Assembly (NCBI RefSeq): GCF_020400655.1
Contig: NZ_JAINRC010000009.1
Span: forward strand, 310,001-374,000
Length of the DNA stretch: 64,000 nucleotides
DNA from: Streptomyces spinosus
GTDB taxonomy: Bacteria; Actinomycetota; Actinomycetes; Streptomycetales; Streptomycetaceae
Direction of reading: 5' to 3'
Below the pieces are notes generated by a model. That model had not been told where the DNA came from. It did no database searches and saw nothing but the letters and a program-made list of their open reading frames with translations. A program made the position numbers and the translations under genes. Position 1 is the stretch's first letter; the number at the start of each line of letters is the position of its first letter. This document shows positions 61,683-64,000 of the stretch, in pieces.

Positions 61683-62183
61683 GTGCGCCTCCTGCTCATG
61701 TCCGACACGCACCTGCCCAGGCGCGCCAAGGTGCTGCCGGAGCCGCTGCTCGCCGAACTCCCGCGCGCGGACGTCGTATTCCACGCCGGGGACTGGGTCG
61801 ACACCGCCACCCTCGACCTGCTGGAGAGCCGCAGCCGCCGGCTGATCGGTGTGTACGGCAACAACGACGGCCCCGAACTGCGCGCCCGGCTCCCCGAGGT
61901 GGCCCGCGCCGACCTGGGCGGCCTGCGCTTCGGGGTCGTCCACGAGACCGGCCCCGCCCAGGGCCGCGAGGCCCGCTGCGCCGCACGCTTCCCCGACCTG
62001 GACGTCCTGGTCTTCGGGCACAGCCACATCCCCTGGGACACCACCGCCCCCGGCGGCCTGCGGCTGCTCAACCCCGGCTCCCCGACGGACCGCCGCCGCC
62101 AGCCCCACTGCACGTACCTCACCGCCACGGTCGCCGACGGAGCCCTCACCGAGGTGACCCTGCACCGGCTGCCGCGACGGTAG
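61683..62183 (+). CDS. YfcE-type metallophosphoesterase
   Basis: 166 residues. Metal-binding motifs of the calcineurin fold are present: SDTHLP, HAGDWVD, YGNNDGPE, and GHSHIPW near the end, followed by LLNPGSPTDRR. This matches the YfcE/MJ0936 phosphodiesterase group. GTG start nine bases after the SDR stop; the SDR-phosphoesterase pair is probably co-transcribed. Natural substrate unknown. Confidence 0.92.
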   Translation: MRLLLMSDTHLPRRAKVLPEPLLAELPRADVVFHAGDWVDTATLDLLESRSRRLIGVYGNNDGPELRARLPEVARADLGGLRFGVVHETGPAQGREARCAARFPDLDVLVFGHSHIPWDTTAPGGLRLLNPGSPTDRRRQPHCTYLTATVADGALTEVTLHRLPRR

Positions 62184-62242
62184 CCGGTGGCGGGCCCCGG
62201 CCGGCCCCGGCCGACGCTCGCCGGCTGTGGCAGGATGCGGCG

Positions 62243-62878
62243 GTGATCTCCAGCTCCGGCATACCCGCCGTCGTGCCTCAGGGCCGCCTCGCCGAGCCCG
62301 GCCAGCCCGTACTGCCGCTCGCCGACGGCCTGGAACTGCGGTCCTGGCAGCTGACCGACGCCGACGCGGACGCCCTGCTCGCCGCCGGGCGGGACCCGGA
62401 CATCAGCAGGTGGAACCTCTTCACCGTCGCCGACCGCGCGGAGGCCAGGGCCCGGATCGAGCGCCTGCACGGGCGCCGGCGGGCCGAGACCGGGGTCGTC
62501 TGGGCCATCGCCCCGCGGGGCGGCGCGCCCGTCGGCCTCGCCGGACTGAACGGCGTCGACCTCGCCGCCGGAACCGCCGAAGTCCTGTACTGGGTGCTGC
62601 CCGCGGCGCGCGGAACGGGCCTCGCCGTCCGGGCGGCACGCCGGCTGAGCCGGTGGGCCCTGGACGACCTCGGCCTGCACCGCCTGATCCTGTGCCACTC
62701 CGTCGCCAACCCGGCGTCCTGCCGGGTCGCCGAGAAGGCCGGATTCGGCTACGAGGGCACCCAGCGCAGCGCCCTCCTGCACGCCGACGGCTGGCACGAC
62801 CAGCACCTCCACGCGCGCGTGGCCGGAGACCCCGGCCAGGCCCTGTCATCCGGATCATGCCGGTGCCGCGGGGCCTGA
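62243..62878 (+). CDS. GNAT-family N-acetyltransferase
   Basis: 211 residues. LELRSWQLTDADADALLAAG opens a RimJ/RimL-like fold; VLPAARGTGLAVRAARRLSRWAL is the acetyl-CoA loop and SVANPASCRVAEKAGFGYEG the C-terminal motif. GTG start without a strong ribosome site; the long open frame upstream is a shadow of the two preceding genes. Substrate unknown; ends 157 bases from the convergent XdhC gene, and no clear terminator hairpin was found between them. Confidence 0.87.
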   Translation: MISSSGIPAVVPQGRLAEPGQPVLPLADGLELRSWQLTDADADALLAAGRDPDISRWNLFTVADRAEARARIERLHGRRRAETGVVWAIAPRGGAPVGLAGLNGVDLAAGTAEVLYWVLPAARGTGLAVRAARRLSRWALDDLGLHRLILCHSVANPASCRVAEKAGFGYEGTQRSALLHADGWHDQHLHARVAGDPGQALSSGSCRCRGA

Positions 62879-63035
62879 CCCGCCCCGGACACCCGGCGGG
62901 CACCGTCAGCGCCGGGGGGTGCACGCCCCGGCAGGACTCTCCGGCCGGCACCACCGCCGGGCAGGCCGGGCAGTACCGCCGGCCTCGGGAGCGGCCCGCA
63001 CCGCCGGCATCCCCGGCGCACGCCGGCAGGAGCGG

Positions 63036-64000
63036 TCACCCCACTCCCCGGGGATGGATCGCCCCCCTCGTCCCGCTCAGCGGTGACCCGGTGCCGCCCC
63101 ACCTCAGGGCCACGATCTCCGCCGCCACCGACACCGCCACCTCCTCCGGCGTGCGGGCGCCCAGGTCCAGGCCGAGGGGGGAGCGCAGGCGGGACAGTTC
63201 CCGGTCGGTGAGGCCCGACTCGATCAGGCGGCGGAGCCGGTCGTCGTGGGTGCGCCGGCTGCCCATCGCTCCGATGTACGCCGCCGGCCGCCGCAGCGCC
63301 TCCAGCAGCACCGGCACGTCGAACTTCGGGTCATGGGTCAGGACGCAGATCACCGTCCGCTCGTCGGTGTGCGTGCCGCGCAGATAACGGTGCGGCCAGT
63401 CCACGACGACCTCCGCCCCCTCCGGGAACCGGTGGGGCGTGGCGAACACCGGCCGGGCGTCGCACACGGTGACCCGGTAACCGAGGAAGTCCCCGATGCG
63501 GGCCACGGCGGCGGCGTAGTCGATGGCCCCGAACACCAGCATGCGCGGCGGCGGCGCGAAGGACTGGAGGAACACCGTGACGGTGTCCTCGCGGCGCTCC
63601 CCGTGCGGGCCGTAGTGCCGCAGGCCGGTCACGCCGAGGGCGAGTTCGCCGCGCGCGTCGGCGGCGACGGCGGCGTCGAGCCCCGGGGTCCCGAGGGTGC
63701 CGGCGGCCGTGCGGAGCCACACCGCGAGCGTCGACCCGCACGGCGCCGGCCCGTCGACCACGGTGGCCACGGTGACCGGCTCACCGCCCGCGACGGACGC
63801 GGCGACCGCGCCGAACGCCGGGTCCCGGGCCGGGGACACCGGCCGTACCAGCACGGTGATCTCGCCACCGCAGGTGAGCCCGACCGCGAAGGCGTCCTCG
63901 TCGCTGTAGCCGAACGTCTCCAGCCGTGCCGCCCCGCTCTCGACGGCCTCCTGGGCCAGCTCGAACACCGCGCCCTCCACACAGCCGCCCGACACGCTGC
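63036..64000 (-). CDS. xdhC: XdhC/CoxI-family molybdenum-enzyme maturation factor, 5' end missing
   Basis: At least 321 codons on the minus strand, cut by the right edge. The visible part starts inside the XdhC/CoxI N-terminal domain (SVSGGCVEGAVFELA) and includes the C-terminal XdhC Rossmann domain (MLVFGAIDYAAAVARIGDFL, VCDARPVFA, YIGAMGSRRT, RSPLGLDLGARTPEEVAVSVA). The family inserts or sulfurates the molybdenum cofactor of xanthine dehydrogenase-type enzymes. The catalytic subunits would lie outside the window. Only the N-terminal few dozen residues are missing. Confidence 0.9.
   Translation of the reverse strand, partial: SVSGGCVEGAVFELAQEAVESGAARLETFGYSDEDAFAVGLTCGGEITVLVRPVSPARDPAFGAVAASVAGGEPVTVATVVDGPAPCGSTLAVWLRTAAGTLGTPGLDAAVAADARGELALGVTGLRHYGPHGERREDTVTVFLQSFAPPPRMLVFGAIDYAAAVARIGDFLGYRVTVCDARPVFATPHRFPEGAEVVVDWPHRYLRGTHTDERTVICVLTHDPKFDVPVLLEALRRPAAYIGAMGSRRTHDDRLRRLIESGLTDRELSRLRSPLGLDLGARTPEEVAVSVAAEIVALRWGGTGSPLSGTRGAIHPRGVG

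Overview
The window reads as Streptomyces, or a close actinomycete relative, chromosomal DNA. GC content is very high, GTG and TTG starts are common, rare TTA codons appear only in specialised genes, and the gene families are typical of the genus: a DUF6479 protein, SpoIIE-type PP2C phosphatases, a streptogrisin-like S1 protease and an NHLM peptide exporter. The window edges cut two genes: an exporter ATPase on the left and XdhC on the right.

Left flank (1-8373). A minus-strand RiPP-type cassette comes first. It has a 72-residue double-glycine precursor with a Cys-free, Val/Gly/Asn/Thr-rich core, then an HlyD-like adaptor, a C39-peptidase ABC exporter and the start of a second NHLM-type ABC protein. 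An 11-bp-stem hairpin sits between the precursor and the export genes. Next are a PaaI-like thioesterase whose 3' end lies in a 15-bp tandem repeat with a TGA in every unit, a secreted S1 protease with a Gly/Ala/Asp/Gln repeat tail, and a convergent GAF-PAS-GAF-PP2C phosphatase. The last two are separated by a 19-bp perfect hairpin.

Core (9787-51867). This is a nonribosomal peptide cluster on the plus strand: cytochrome P450, a stand-alone PBP-type (beta-lactamase fold) putative cyclase, two five-module synthetases (6259 and 6641 residues), and an MbtH-like protein followed by a strong hairpin terminator. Together the synthetases have ten modules: A-T / C-A-T-E / C-A-T-E / C-A-T-E / C-A-T // C-A-T-E / C-A-T / C-A-T-E / C-A-T / C-A-T-E. 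The line ends in an epimerisation domain and carries no thioesterase. That is the arrangement in which a trans-acting SurE-like PBP-type thioesterase releases and cyclises the peptide head to tail. The predicted product is a cyclic (or linear) decapeptide with configuration L-D-D-D-L-D-L-D-L-D, containing Thr at position 7, Val-like residues at 3 and 9, similar bulky or aromatic residues at 1, 5 and 10, a repeated unassigned residue at 2 and 4, and possibly cationic residues at 6 and 8. P450 and the cyclase each have a TTA codon within their first 18 codons, so bldA (leucyl-tRNA) control is likely. I do not recognise the cluster as that of a named compound.

Right flank (51997-64000). A GNAT acetyltransferase is followed by a second multi-sensor PP2C phosphatase, this one with an anti-sigma-type ATPase domain, so PP2C sensor proteins lie on both sides of the cluster. 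Then come small streptomycete proteins, an orphan dTDP-glucose 4,6-dehydratase, and a MarR-MFS-isochorismatase-like operon. The MarR gene has a promoter suggesting a leaderless transcript, overlapped by paired 12-bp palindromes. Divergent from it are an SDR oxidoreductase, a phosphodiesterase and another GNAT, with a truncated XdhC-family protein at the edge.
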